From Diphasiastrum complanatum (Eukaryota; Streptophyta; Lycopodiopsida; Lycopodiales; Lycopodiaceae), in the NCBI GenBank assembly GCA_029204225.1, contig CM055109.1, positions 5,959,053-6,023,052 on the forward strand: a DNA stretch of 64,000 nucleotides, written 5' to 3'. Position numbers and translations under genes: made by a program. Position 1 is the stretch's first letter; each line of letters begins with the position of its first letter. Positions 1-10,965 of this stretch are shown here, piece after piece. Below the pieces are notes generated by a model, which was not told the DNA's origin, did not search any database, and saw only the letters and a list, made by a program, of their open reading frames with translations.

Positions 1-1250
1 AGGAAATCGAGATTCAATTCATTTATCTATCTTTAAAATTCATAACCCAAATCATAAAGATTGCGTACATATTGTGGAACTTGTGGGTGGAATTGTCGTT
101 GAAGATCAAAATTTGGCGTTGGGCATGATGCTTCTTGAGTTTTTATGATACGATAGTTGAGGAATCAAAGTTATGAATGTTTATAGCGGAGGTTGTGGTG
201 GAGGTTGGGGTGAAAGGTGTGGTGGAGAATTGTGTCAAATTTCGAGGCAAGGGTCGGAAAGGAGGTGGGATGGATTCAAATAAAGGGAAGCAAGAAGAGG
301 GACATTGGAACACAAGTGGAAGAAATGAGGAACAGGGAGTTGGAATATGTGCACAGAAGGGGAAGGAAGAGATGAGGCCCGATGAGTTTATATTCTATCA
401 AGAGTGGAGCTCATTTAATCATGATAGCTAGATTACAACTAAAGTTGCAGTTGATGAACTCAAGAATAGTGGTTGTCTAGAAATAGACATCTTGAGTGTG
501 AGTCAATGACACTGAACTACCAGTGGTAGTTAACTGGGGTTGTGGATATTTTGTGTCTATAAAGAATAGGTCATAGGAATAAGTATTATAGTTGACTTCA
601 TAGAAGAAGTATACAATGAATTTATTGAGCTGGATTTTAGACAAACTATAATTAGATTTGGAATGGGACTGAAAAAACATTCATAAATAAATTTCAAGAC
701 TTGTTATGACGCTGGGAATTTTAGTGATGCCAGTTGGATGGACGGATGCTCCAATTCAAAAGCTTTTCAAAGTAAGAGCTCCAGGCATGAATCCCATCAG
801 CAAATCGACGAATGGATTGGTTTAGAGAACTAAAGATATTTTTTTGACATGAGTATGTGTGATCAACTGATGCATGTTGGGTTGCCTTGGGAGTTATGTG
901 CTCTAGCAAGCATTGCCTGTCAGGAGCCTATGCAAGGTTAGGAAGATCTAGTACCGTCAGTAATTAAGGGAGTGTGCACAATACCAGAACATCATTTCTT
1001 GTCTACCTGTTAGTTAAGTGGCAGATTTTGGTGTTATGAGATGCTATTATCATACACATGACCTCCATCGTGTTCATTGCCCTTTCCTTGGTCTCTTTTC
1101 CTGACTAGGGAAACGCATAACTTACTGTTGTTGATTCACATAGCTTATTTGATGGATCTAAAGAAGCTTGCACCCACTTTGTTTGTATACTAGCGTGTTT
1201 TTAGATTGGGGTGCATTGTGCCAAATGATTACCAGTCTAGTGTTTTGCAG
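1..1250. other. AT-rich stretch, no gene recognised
   Basis: I see no convincing exon, repeat or retroelement motif here. Short ORFs exist (the longest plus-strand one is 177-431, Gly/Lys/Glu-rich) but they lack recognisable domains or splice context. It could be intron or 5' flank of the exons that follow. Confidence 0.4.
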
Positions 1251-1346
1251 TTAGGTCAGAGTTGTGAGGTCTTAGCAAGGCTTCTCAGTCCAACTGTGTT
1301 TGGCGAGGAGTTATCATCGGAAGTATATCAAGTGCCAACCTATTAG
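1251..1346 (+). CDS. Possible exon of an unidentified gene
   Basis: A polypyrimidine-containing acceptor ending TTTTGCAG at 1,250 precedes a 31-codon open stretch ending at TAG 1,344-1,346. The peptide (starting LGQSCEVLARLLSPTVFGEE) looks like a soluble helical segment. It lies about 395 bp upstream of a better-supported exon on the same strand. No family is recognised. The terminal stop means the exon may end earlier at an unseen donor, or it may be intron sequence. Confidence 0.2.
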   Translation, partial: LGQSCEVLARLLSPTVFGEELSSEVYQVPTY

Positions 1347-1740
1347 CTTCGATGAGCAGAGGTTCACAAAAATTTAATTTTCTTTTGATGTGGTGTTGAT
1401 AACATGGTTACCAGGGAACTTGTTCCCACTCCTTGGGAACACATTTCCACGTTCCCGGACATGAGGAGCTTTTGGGACCACGTTCCCATGTTCCCAAACA
1501 CAAGGAACAATGTTTTCATTTATTTTGCATTCAGCCTTCAAAATTGTGTAAGTCCATGTATACATACCTTTAATTTGAACTTGTGAACTATGAAATTGTT
1601 CAGAAAAATAAAAAACATTTGATTTATTTTATCATATTATATTTTGAAATGATCATATGGTGTTCCCATGTTCCCACTTTCTCAAAGTTCCTTGGCAACT
1701 ATGGTTATAAATAATTTTGTTGAACTATGTTTTCATTCAA

Positions 1741-1935
1741 TCGAGCTCCTGGCTGCGTGTGAAGGATATCTTTGATAGGAGTCAAAAGTATTTTGAGCTT
1801 CACAGGCTGATTCATGCAGTTGCCAAGTCGCTTCGTCATCTGTGGGTACTGCTGTGCTCTCTTATCATTGAGAGCTATGCACCTGCTGCTTGCATATGTG
1901 AAAAATGTGTACAGTGGGGCATGCCTGTTGTTGAG
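1741..1935 (+). CDS. Internal exon of an unidentified gene
   Basis: A 65-codon open stretch runs into a good donor (GAG|GTAAAT at 1,935/1,936). The peptide begins near SSWLRVKDIFDRSQKYFELH and continues with hydrophobic and Cys-rich helices (LWVLLCSLIIESYAP, then CICEKC). The next candidate exon at 1,995 continues in the same phase (0/0), which is the best evidence that both are real. I do not recognise the family. The left boundary is approximate. Confidence 0.35.
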
Positions 1936-1994
1936 GTAAATTGACCAACAGTGGTTGATATTGAGCTTTGAAGTCTTTTATTTCCCTCATATAG

Positions 1995-2075
1995 TGGGGG
2001 GTCTTTCCACGAGATGAACATGTACAAAGAGCTTATGGTCGAGCCAGTGCCCTGTTGGGGGATTATTGGGCACAG
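1995..2075 (+). CDS. Internal exon of the same unidentified gene
   Basis: Acceptor ATATAG ends at 1,994 and donor CAG|GTGATC follows 2,075. The 27 codons are fully open in phase 0, continuing directly from the exon ending at 1,935 across a 59-nt intron. The peptide contains RDEHVQRAYGRASALLGDYW. No known domain is recognised. A possible following exon is 2,119-2,186 (acceptor CACAG, donor GAG|GTAGTG), also open in phase 0, but less certain. Confidence 0.35.
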
Positions 2076-2478
2076 GTGATCCATGTAGGCTTCCTCTACC
2101 ACTCATATCCTGTCACAGAGTTGCTCCCTGTTGGTCTACAGGCAGAATTGGAGCACATGGTCTCTTGTTCACAAAAAGAGAGCGAGGTAGTGTGCAGTGG
2201 TTGGTTGTTTGAAAACTGACATCAGAATTGTATGGGGTGTGGATTATGGTAGGGTCATGCAGGTTATCTGAAAGACTGCAACGTTCTTCAGGTCTTGGCA
2301 CACCGTATAGACAGTGCATAAATGCTAATGACAACATGAAGATTTTGGCTGAGCTATGCTGTGTACGGCATATGGGATGAGGAGGCAGGGCAGGATCATT
2401 AGGGCCACTGAGCAGCGCAAGAGGCTGCACATGCTGAGGGAGGCAAGATGAGGAGGGGCAGGGCAGGGTCGTTAGTCC

Positions 2479-2607
2479 ATGACTTCAGCAGTGCAAGAGG
2501 CTGCACTTGCTAAGAGAGGTGATGAGGCTAAGGAAGAGGAGGTTAAGGTGGATGAGATTGAACCAGATGCAGGTGATACCCAGATCCTCCTAGGAACTGA
2601 CAGCTAG
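2479..2607 (+). CDS. Possible C-terminal exon, acidic tail
   Basis: In-frame open stretch (Met codon at 2,479, or acceptor CAG at 2,486-2,488) encoding an acidic, Lys/Glu-rich tail ending EPDAGDTQILLGTDS and a TAG stop. This composition is typical of the charged C-terminus of a plant protein. The DNA upstream (2,380-2,500) holds an imperfect local duplication of a GCAGGGCAGG...AAGAGGCTGCAC segment of about 70 bp. The link to the exons at 1.7-2.1 kb is inferred from strand and distance only. Confidence 0.25.
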   Translation: MTSAVQEAALAKRGDEAKEEEVKVDEIEPDAGDTQILLGTDS

Positions 2608-2813
2608 TACACCAGCTTCTCTGGAGCCAGCAGCATATGAGATCTCAATTTTTTCTTGTCTGCAATGATCTTGGTAGTAGAGCATAATCTTTCAATCGTA
2701 ATGGATTGCAACTAATTGTCACATGTGCTTTAGGCAAAACTTGCACAAACTTTCATCTGCTGAAGTTCCAGCCTCCCATAAGAGCTGGCATAGTTTCTTA
2801 TGATCATTTAAAC

Positions 2814-3713
2814 TAGCGCAATTTGCACATCATGTATCTTGCTATCTTCACTATTATGTGTCTGATTGTATTATGAACACAGTAGATTTGCTTGGACATT
2901 TGATACATTTTCAATTTATTCAGACAACATTTGTTCTATATATCATCGATCTATGACTATCACCTATGTCCTCACTCAAGCCACATCCAAATCTCTGCCT
3001 AAATGTATGTGTTTTTCCTTCAGTCCTTGACGTTTTGGGATTTTTGTTGAGATTTCTGGTTTTAGCCACCTTGCATTATCTAAAACACAGGAGACTAACC
3101 CAGATGTAATGAAGCTTGTTCACTCCATTAGTCAGGCTAGTTCAGGTCAAAGAAATATTCAATGCATAAATTTTTTTTTTTTAAGATTACATATTCCCAA
3201 TATATTGTATGCAGATCAAGAAGTATTTGCTGCCTAGAAATTTTTGTGACTTAGTTTATGTATTAGCGCAATTTGCACATCATGTATCTTGCTATCTTCA
3301 CTATTATGTGTCTGATTGTATTATGAACACAGTAGATTTGCTTGGACATTTGATACATTTTCAATTTATTCAGACAACATTTGTTCTATATATCATCGAT
3401 CTATGACTATCACCTATGTCCTCACTCAAGCCACATCCAAATCTCTGCCTAAATGTATGTGTTTTTCCTTCAGTCCTTGACGTTTTGGGATTTTTGTTGA
3501 GATTTCTGGTTTTAGCCACCTTGCATTATCTAAAACACAGGAGACTAACCCAGATGTAATGAAGCTTGTTCACTCCATTAGTCAGGCTAGTTCAGGTCAA
3601 AGAAATATTCAATGCATAAATTTTTTTTTTTTAAGATTACATATTCCCAATATATTGTATGCAGATCAAGAAGTATTTGCTGCCTAGAAATTTTTGTGAC
3701 TTAGTTTATGTAT
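2814..3713 (+). repeat. Perfect 450-bp direct tandem duplication
   Basis: Bases 2,814-3,263 and 3,264-3,713 are identical by direct reading, including a T-run of at least 10. Each copy carries two exon-like pieces: 3,091-3,145 / 3,541-3,595 (acceptor ACACAG, donor TCAG|GTCAAA, peptide ETNPDVMKLVHSISQASS) and one beginning after TATGCAG at 3,215 / 3,665. Perfect identity in a window full of decayed repeats means a very recent duplication or an assembly artefact. Confidence 0.9.
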
Positions 3714-3715
3714 TA
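3665..3715 (+). CDS. Exon in second duplicate copy
   Basis: A 17-codon open stretch between acceptor TATGCAG (ends 3,664) and donor TTA|GTAAGA (3,716). It joins in phase 0 to the exon starting at 3,782. In the first copy the equivalent donor reads TTAGCGCA, so the splice site is lost and only the second copy can splice forward. A competing reading after the preceding exon gives DQEVFAA followed by a stop, so the true frame is unsettled. Confidence 0.3.
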
Positions 3716-3781
3716 GTAAGAACTTCCTAACTTTGTAGATGTGTCAAGGTTTTAAATATATATGGTTTTATAACTTCGCAG

Positions 3782-4060
3782 CGTTTAAATTATGATAAAG
3801 ATGAGGAGCTACGAAAGCTAAGAATAGGCAGTCCCACTGGTGGTCAAAGTAATGCATCTGAAACGTTCAGTTATTACCATGAGAAAGGAGGCAGACGACA
3901 GCGTTGGGGATCATGGGATGAATATGCAAATCAGCACCAGCGATGGCAAAATGGGCCTGATGCAGCTCAGCCTGATACATTTGCACATGTGGGCAGATAT
4001 GAGTCCAGTAAAACAAAAAACACCGGAGGTAGATGGGAATACGATTGGGATGATGTCTAG
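3782..4060 (+). CDS. C-terminal exon of an unidentified gene
   Basis: Acceptor TTCGCAG ends at 3,781 and the frame stays open for 92 codons to TAG at 4,058-4,060. The peptide starts RLNYDKDEELRKLRIGSPTG, becomes rich in Gln, Gly and aromatic residues (RRQRWGSWDEYANQHQRW) and ends GGRWEYDWDDV, an acidic-aromatic C-terminus that looks like a genuine conserved tail. Longer open frames shown by other phases here lack splice support. The family is unknown to me. It is probably the last exon of the gene whose upstream exons lie in the duplicated segment. Confidence 0.45.
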   Translation, partial: RLNYDKDEELRKLRIGSPTGGQSNASETFSYYHEKGGRRQRWGSWDEYANQHQRWQNGPDAAQPDTFAHVGRYESSKTKNTGGRWEYDWDDV

Positions 4061-6388
4061 CAATGTATCTGCTTGGCTGCTGATATTCAATTATTGGATC
4101 AGCTACATAAATAAAGGAAGTGTACAAATTCTGCAAAAATTATGGGTTCTTTTGATTGTTCTTATGGGCATCGCATGGTATGCCTGATATAAATGTGGCA
4201 TTGCTATCACCACAGCAACTTGTAGCTCAAGTCCCCATGTTCCCTTTGTACATGGAAACCAAATAAAAGCCTTGTATGAGGAAACCAACCGCAGTTCCGC
4301 TTTAAGGCTCATTTTGGTAGAAATGAGGGCTGTAGCACATTGTTTGAATAAAGGATAGTCTAGTCTCAGATTCAGTTTTGACTGGAATGATTATAGAAAA
4401 CAGACTTTGAACTCTGATGGGTTTTTATTAGAAATTGATTTCAGGCTGAGCATAATCAGCTTCTGTACATATGACCTTACAAGCCTCTTTTATTCATGAC
4501 TTTGGCTTGTAGATTTTCTTGGATATCAGCAATTCAAGTTCCAATAATGATTCTCTTTTATTGAGTCATTAGTTGCTCTTTCTATCTTATTATGCTTGAC
4601 ACAACTTCCAAGTTTTTGTCATGCACAGAATCTTTTTGGAGTATTGATGAAGACCATAATTCCATTGTCTTTATTTTTGGTATTGCAACAGCATGGATAC
4701 TTGTATATATGTGCATAGTAATAACTAGTCAAGGGAATCTTCTTCCATGACTGAGCCTGTTTGGTAGGGATGCACCCAGATAGAAACACCAAGATGATTT
4801 TCACAATAGATTATAAATCTTGTCAAATGTGAGGCTTATGGTATCCAATCAACACCTTTCCTGCAGGAATCCGAAGGTGTAACCAGTAACCTGTGTATTT
4901 ATTTACTTTTTTGGGTTTATGAAACACATTTTTCCCTTGTATCCTTCATTGATTAGTACTTACAGAGGCCAGTGTTGATCAATATTTTAAATTTGGGTCC
5001 TCCATAATATTGGTACTTATCAATTGCTTGTCCGGCATATGGTTTAACTCCACAATTTTATGGTTTAACTCCACAATTTACACGTCGCTCTCAGTAGGTG
5101 TAATCCTTTTGCTTACTGGAGTTTCAGAGTGGTGAGATTGTGCATGTCATATGCTCGATTGATTGAACAACTAAGAACTCCACAGTTTTGCTGTCATTTG
5201 TTGGGAATGTGGGCATTAAGATGGCCTAAATAACTAAATACCCATGGTTACACAAATCTCGACCTTTTGGGTCAAAGTAACCTGTGGATTAACTTCAGCA
5301 TAGTCATTTATTTCTAACACTTATGTTGTCACATGTGATAAGCACTAAACCCCCCATCCCACATCAGATCATTCTAGTTGAGTTTGCAGTTTCACCTATA
5401 CTGCTTGACGCTATCTTTCGGCTTATCACTTATATCCAGAAAGTCAAATCTTTTTCCATGGACGAGCATAGATGTGTACACACTAGCAGCACTCATCTCA
5501 TCTCAACACCTTCATAGCCATGGCTATAGATTATCTTGGTTTCTCAAGCCTCCTGTTTAGTTGGCACGCTTGGCATTTCTATCATGGACCTCCCATCAGG
5601 CACTCATGGCTACATCAGCCGTTTTCTATATCGAGCATACCTTATCCGCGCACGGTGAGGTCAGTTAGGGGTCAAACCCAACTACTATCGAACTCATTTC
5701 TTGGAGTTGGATACAGTAGGGTTCCCAATGTTACGACGCTACTTGGACTCAGGATTATCACATGGTCGGAGATTCATATTAGCCAGCTTCGCATCTCATC
5801 ACATTAGCTCAAGATTGAGACTTGATGCTTCCAGGGTATCCCAAGGAGAGGACATGTCAACTATGTTCCCTATCGGAAGTGGAGTCTGAGGATCAGTTTC
5901 TATTCAGATGCCCATTCTATTATGACATCAGAGGGAGATATCGTTGCCTATTATGAGATGCATCTGTCACATTGAGATCTATTATAGCCTATGTGGATCC
6001 ACGTTGTTTGCACTCATGGTAAGGGAGATGCTTATACTATGATATCTATCTTCAGTAGTAGCAGGTCCTGATGACAGCATGTTATCCAATTACCATTACC
6101 ATTATGTTTATATTTGTACTCATATACTCTTGTATTAGATGCACTCGAATTTTGATTTTAGCATATATAGTGGTTGATGCTTCCTTGTCCTTCTGCAAAC
6201 TTCTAGCAGCCAAACTGAATATAAAAAAACATGCTCCTCTCTAGAGCACATTTTTGATGTTTTCTTTTTTGTGCCTTCAGAAAATTTAGAACTTTCAAAA
6301 TGTGGTGTGAGCTGAAGCATGATCTTGTATGAGCATACTGCGATTTCTAAAATCTATTAGTTATGTAGAATGATAAATATCATTGAAA
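4061..6388. other. No gene recognised
   Basis: AT-rich sequence without exon, LTR or transposon motifs that I can support. The beginning may be 3' UTR of the exon ending at 4,060. Several overlapping open frames at 5,323-5,889 read through in more than one frame and show no domain. Confidence 0.4.
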
Positions 6389-6810
6389 TTATGCATCGAG
6401 TGACCATTTGTGGTTGCATGGAGTGAACAATGGATAATTCATAGGTTTAAGGTCAAATTCCTTTTCCCAAGTGTCATCGTCCTCGGAATTTCCTTTCCAA
6501 CGAACCAAGTACTCAGTTACCTGCCGGTTTCTGAGTCCACGTTGACGTACATCAACAATGGCCTGTGGTTCTGTAGGTACAAAGGATGATAGGTCCTCCA
6601 GCCGAACTAAGTCCTCCTGAGGCATTAAGTTATCCTTGCCACCAAGTCGTTCCTTTAAACGATTAATGTGAAAAACTGGATGTACCTTAACACCTTGAGG
6701 GAGTTCTAGCTGGTACGCATTCCGATGGAGTTTCTTTACTATACGGAATGGCCCTGCATAACGAGGAGATAACTTAGGACATTTTCCAGTCCTTAGTACA
6801 TTACAATAAA
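6389..6810 (-). pseudogene. Ty3/gypsy chromovirus integrase C-terminus plus chromodomain
   Basis: The minus-strand frame reads through the post-catalytic integrase region (LSPRYAGPFRIVKKLHRNAY, then the GVKVHPVFHINRLK motif) into a chromodomain (about 40 residues, from EPQAIVDVRQRGLRNRQ through EYLVRWKGNSEDDDTWE), with the aromatic residues Y, W and W expected for a chromodomain cage. Chromodomains at the integrase C-terminus define chromoviruses and are thought to steer integration to marked chromatin. Only this 3' tail remains: no catalytic integrase, RT or LTR is attached, and upstream of about 6,810 the frame becomes unrelated. A plus-strand relative lies at 47,397-47,687. Confidence 0.85.
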
Positions 6811-7075
6811 TGGTTGGAATAATATTAGATTCAAGCATTTGGATCCCAACAAGAAGTCTCTTGATGCATATTACCTCCTTGCATGAAGCAATAAGAGTTT
6901 TATAATTGACCTTAGAAACTCCAAAACTTTTTGAAAATGTGCTCACCACATGATCTGATCTTCATGTTCTATATGTCACCCATATTTTTGATATTTTGTC
7001 ACATTAAAGGAGATTCCATGTTTTTTTACATTCATTAGAGAAACTTATGACTCTGACCCTTAACCAATACTTTTA

Positions 7076-7092
7076 TATCTATATCTATATCC

Positions 7093-7130
<38 letters not shown>

Positions 7131-7142
7131 ATATATATATAT
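7076..7142. repeat. (TATC)n / (TA)n microsatellite
   Basis: TATC/ATCT tetranucleotide repeats, about ten in a row, pass into a (TA)n run. Confidence 0.9.
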
Positions 7143-7599
7143 AAAATTTCAAAGTCCACATGGACCAATAGAAATTCTCCAAATGGATCTCAACATAATG
7201 AACAAAAACCTCCATATTGTGAATATAGACTCTAGTTGCCAATTGTGCATGTCTTAAAACCATGTATTCGGCCTATAAATTTTTTAGAAATGGCTGCACG
7301 AGCACATACTCCCATAATGTGAACATGAGGCTTAAATAACATGGCATTTATTATGTGGCATTTTTTATAGGGCCATTTTTGAAACAAGAGTTTCTATGAT
7401 GGAATCAATATTTTTTCAAACATTCTAGGTGTTTCTTATGCAATTTATATATGTCTGGGAATGTCCATTGATATTTTTTAATTGCATGTTGCATGTGATG
7501 TTGAGAAGTTCTTGGTGCATTACAATGACATAATTGTATAAAAAAGGTTCTTCATTATTTGATGATTGTGGTTTTGGCTTGGTCTTAATATGTGTTTGA

Positions 7600-7688
7600 T
7601 TATAAGTACTAAAGCCATTCTCAGAACTATAGGCTTCATCTCCAACAATTGACTCAAGTATATTCTCAGTAAAAGACAAGAAAAGTGG
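7600..7688 (-). pseudogene. Ty3/gypsy RT scrap fused to a copia remnant
   Basis: The minus-strand frame contains LSFTENILESIVGDEAYSSE followed by NGFSTYNQ. It matches the RT segment of the gypsy element at 27,730-27,960 (LPFTESILDHLAGAEAYSFL, DGFSGYN). Directly upstream in sense, at about 7,688, the reading becomes copia RT in another frame. This is a small non-autonomous fragment joined to a different superfamily. Confidence 0.6.
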
Positions 7689-8472
7689 ATTTTTTTGTAA
7701 CATCAAGTTGAAATAGCTTCCCATTGAAAGTAGTAGCAAGACTTATGATCAATCTTATGGTAACTAGCTTAGCCACATGAGCAAAAGTTTCATCATAATC
7801 AATGCCTTTAGTTTGTAAAAAGCCTTTTGCTACAAACCTTGCTTTATACTTTTTTATTGATCCATATTGGTTATACTTCAATCTATACACCCACTTGCAA
7901 TCAAGTGGTTTCTTTCCTTGTCTTCATAGCAAGTTGGTTCATCAAGCATTGAAGTAAGAAAGTATAGGAAGTGAAAGATGAGGTGCCTTTCCTTTGATCA
8001 CCTTTGCCAATATAGGTGAGCCTAGATGGCTCGGCCCTTGCTCGAGTGGATCTTCTTGGAGTCCTTGGATCTTGAGATGGATCCTCAAGCTCTTGATCGG
8101 TTTGAAGCTCCTCCATCCTGGCATCGTCTTTGACATCAAGATGATAGTAGCATTATCATCCATTTTACAAGAGTGTCCATATAAAAAAATAACATCTCTA
8201 CTCACTATGATTTTCTTAGTGATGGGATTGAAGACTGTGCCCTTTTGTTATTCTCACCATAGCCCACAAATATATCTTTGATAGAAGTGGCATCATCCTT
8301 CTTCCTTGTATCCAAGGATTGGTGCACATAGCATGTAGATCCAAATATTCTTAGATCTTTGAGATTTGACTTTTCTCCAAATAGAGCCTCAAATGGTGTG
8401 ATTCCTCCAATGGCTTGGTTGGGCAATCTATCGCACAAAAAGTTAGCACAAGTAATTGTCTCACCCCAAAAT
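7689..8472 (-). pseudogene. Ty1/copia integrase-to-RT remnant
   Basis: In sense order on the minus strand: the integrase C-terminal segment (CANFLCDRLPNQAIGG, then PFEALFGEKSNLKDLRIFG and YVHQSLDTRKKDDATSIKDI), an acidic linker with RTPRRSTRARAEPSRL, and the RT N-terminus (YRLKYNQYGSIKKYKARFVA, KGFLQTKGIDYDETFA, FQLDV). Frameshifts separate the blocks. The catalytic YVDD, RNase H, gag and LTRs are absent. It closely resembles the copia element at 40,021-45,619, so it belongs to the same lineage. Confidence 0.85.
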
Positions 8473-8814
8473 GATTTTGGTTACTAGTATGTGAAACAGT
8501 ACTAGTCTAATCTTTTGAATATAATTCACCATAGGATTTTACTGGAAATGAAATCAGTTATGTAATTCCTATTATTACAATTTTTTCAATAAAATTGGAC
8601 AACTTTTTATTGACTGGTTTGGCATTACTCCGTTAATATTGACAAAACCTATCCAAACACAGAATATGAAATTACATGAATAGAAATGTCACTAATAGGA
8701 TTTCAGTAATTCTTGAACCGTATCCTGTCAGATTTACTGCTAGATAAAGAATACTATTGCCACTCATTCAATCTGGTTATTTCATATTGTTTGATGATTT
8801 TAATTCAAATTTAA

Positions 8815-9325
8815 TGAGTATCTTGCACAAACGTTCACTTGACTGATTTCAAGCGATCAGCATCGATTAGAAAACTATGAGGCAAGTAACTGATTTCAAA
8901 TTTTAATCAAATTGAAATTCAACAAAAAAGAGAAAAAAAAATCAAAATTTTAACTTTCAATCTGGGAGTTCCCAACTCCAAAAGTTAAAAAAAATGACAG
9001 CACAGTAAAAATTGTCAGAAATTTTATTGCGGTTCCTTCCGTCAATTTTAGCTTATCTATCACCGAAAAATAACGAGTATCTTGCACAAACGTTCACTTG
9101 ACTGATTTCTAGCGATCAACATCGATTAGAAAACTATCAGACAAGTAACTGATTTCAAATTTTTACCAAATTGAAATTCAACAAAAAAGAAAAAAAAATT
9201 CAAATTTTAACTTCCAATCTAGGAGTTCTCAACTCCAAAAGTTAAAAGAATGACAGTACAGTAAAACCTGTCGGCAATTTCATTGTGGTTCCTTCTGTCA
9301 ATTTTAACTTATCTATCACCGAGAA
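8815..9325. repeat. 259-bp imperfect tandem duplication
   Basis: TCTTGCACAAACGTTCACTT starts at 8,821 and again at 9,080. The following about 250 bp match with scattered substitutions and short indels (roughly 90% by eye). No coding content; probably part of the LTR or leader DNA of a degenerate element. Confidence 0.8.
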
Positions 9326-10960
9326 ATAATTTAGACTTAGTGAATATACTGTGACCAATTCTGACTGATAAACTCAGTTTAATCAATTCACTAATCTAAA
9401 CTGATTCCATTGATAACGAAAAATGACCGAAATTTTAATTTTTTCGAAAAGCTCATTTTTGCTTTATTTTATTTAATTCAAAAATTCTGACGAAAATACT
9501 GTTAGTACAAAAGACAATTGAAATCAAAAAATCGAAACACTGTTCGATTCCTATTGTTACTAACCCAGTGTCCAACTGGCATGTAAAGCACACTACATCA
9601 CTCACAAAATGTCATTTCGGAATTTTTTTACGTAAACTTCAGTTTTAAGAAATTTGTCAACCATTAACACTGATTTGTGACCCAACTGTCAGAGCACATG
9701 CATATGACCACTCAAATTGATTGTAAATCACTCATGCATGTCAGAATCACTCTAAGAATCAACATGCAACTAATCCATGCAAGCACAGTACTACAAATTA
9801 GGGAAATGGCATGCAATCAGAACAATTTCAAATTTTGCCAATTTTACTCACAAAACTACAAAACTTTAGATGATCATAACTTTGGCTACAAGATACCAAA
9901 TTGGGTGTTATAAAGCTCAGTATAGAGGGAGACCAAGTGAACAAGATGCTTGCCACATCAGCCTGCCACCTAGGCTTCACACGTGCGAGATCAGAGTGTC
10001 ATAAAAATTGTAGTAGGGCGCATTTTCACAAGACAAAATCATGCAAAAACGTGCTGATCCTAAGATGCAGTATAGGCTGAGAACGAAGATTTCTTGATTT
10101 GTAGAAGTCAAAAGAGCTTCAAACTTGATGGAGATGGTGCATAAGCCACCGCCCATCAATTTACAGGTTTGATAGCTTGCTGGGAAGGTAAAAAAGAAGG
10201 CTAATCAATGATCTCCTTATGGATTTGGAGAGATCCATCCCCCAAAGATCACCAAAAATGGTCGTTTTTTGAACTTTTTTTACTGCCTACAGTTCAATTG
10301 CTGGAATTCTTGGTTCTAACTTCAAGGAAAACCTCAAAAGTCTTTGGTACACCTCTTTACAAGCTCTACATAGTGTTTTACAGCCACCTACTATCCAACT
10401 TTATGAAAAACACAAGCAAAAATGATGATTTTTGGCTATTTTCCGATTTTTTAATCACAATAAAGTGGAAATTCATGACATACAACTCTTTCTCTAACAC
10501 ATGCAAACCAATTTACAAAATTATAATCATCTAATTGGTCTGATCTTGCTGGATTTTGGTTCTTACTATCTATGTTGTGCCAAAAAGCATGAAAAACCAA
10601 TCAATTTTGACCAAAACATAGCCTAGAATCATAAATCATTGGAAAAAACTAGCATGCATAATTAATTTAATCATTAATGAACCCTAAAATGAAAGTACCC
10701 TTGCTGAAAAATTCAGATCTACCAAAGATTTGATCTACACAATAAAAGGCTCCAAAAAAGCATCACAAATTGGCCTTCAAGGACAATTCTCCATAAAACC
10801 ACAGAATCTCAAGAGTAATGGATCTTAGCAACATGCAAATTGAAATCGGGATAGTACACCCACTTGCACTCTTGCTATCCACCTTGGAAGAGAACTCTCA
10901 TGATCCAATCTGAAATTTTGACGAAATGTAGCCCTTCTCCATGTTCTCCAATCTTCGTAA
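9326..10960. other. AT-rich non-coding stretch
   Basis: No retroelement protein motif or exon was recognised on either strand. Because it lies downstream, in sense, of the minus-strand PBS at 10,966, it may be leader or internal DNA of a non-coding LTR element. Confidence 0.3.
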
Positions 10961-10965
10961 GCCGT

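Noticed and set aside
177-431. Gly/Lys/Glu-rich ORF
   Set aside because: No domain, no splice or promoter support; composition follows local purine richness.
1404-1690. Many GTTCCC / GGGAAC words, some facing each other
   Set aside because: Irregular spacing and no larger unit. Probably decayed repeat within an intron; too little to call.
2816-3700. Possible CRISPR-like or satellite array
   Set aside because: Only two 450-bp units, no short spacers; it is a simple tandem duplication.
5323-5889. Three overlapping plus-strand ORFs
   Set aside because: Three frames are open together, with no domain or splice sites; chance openness.
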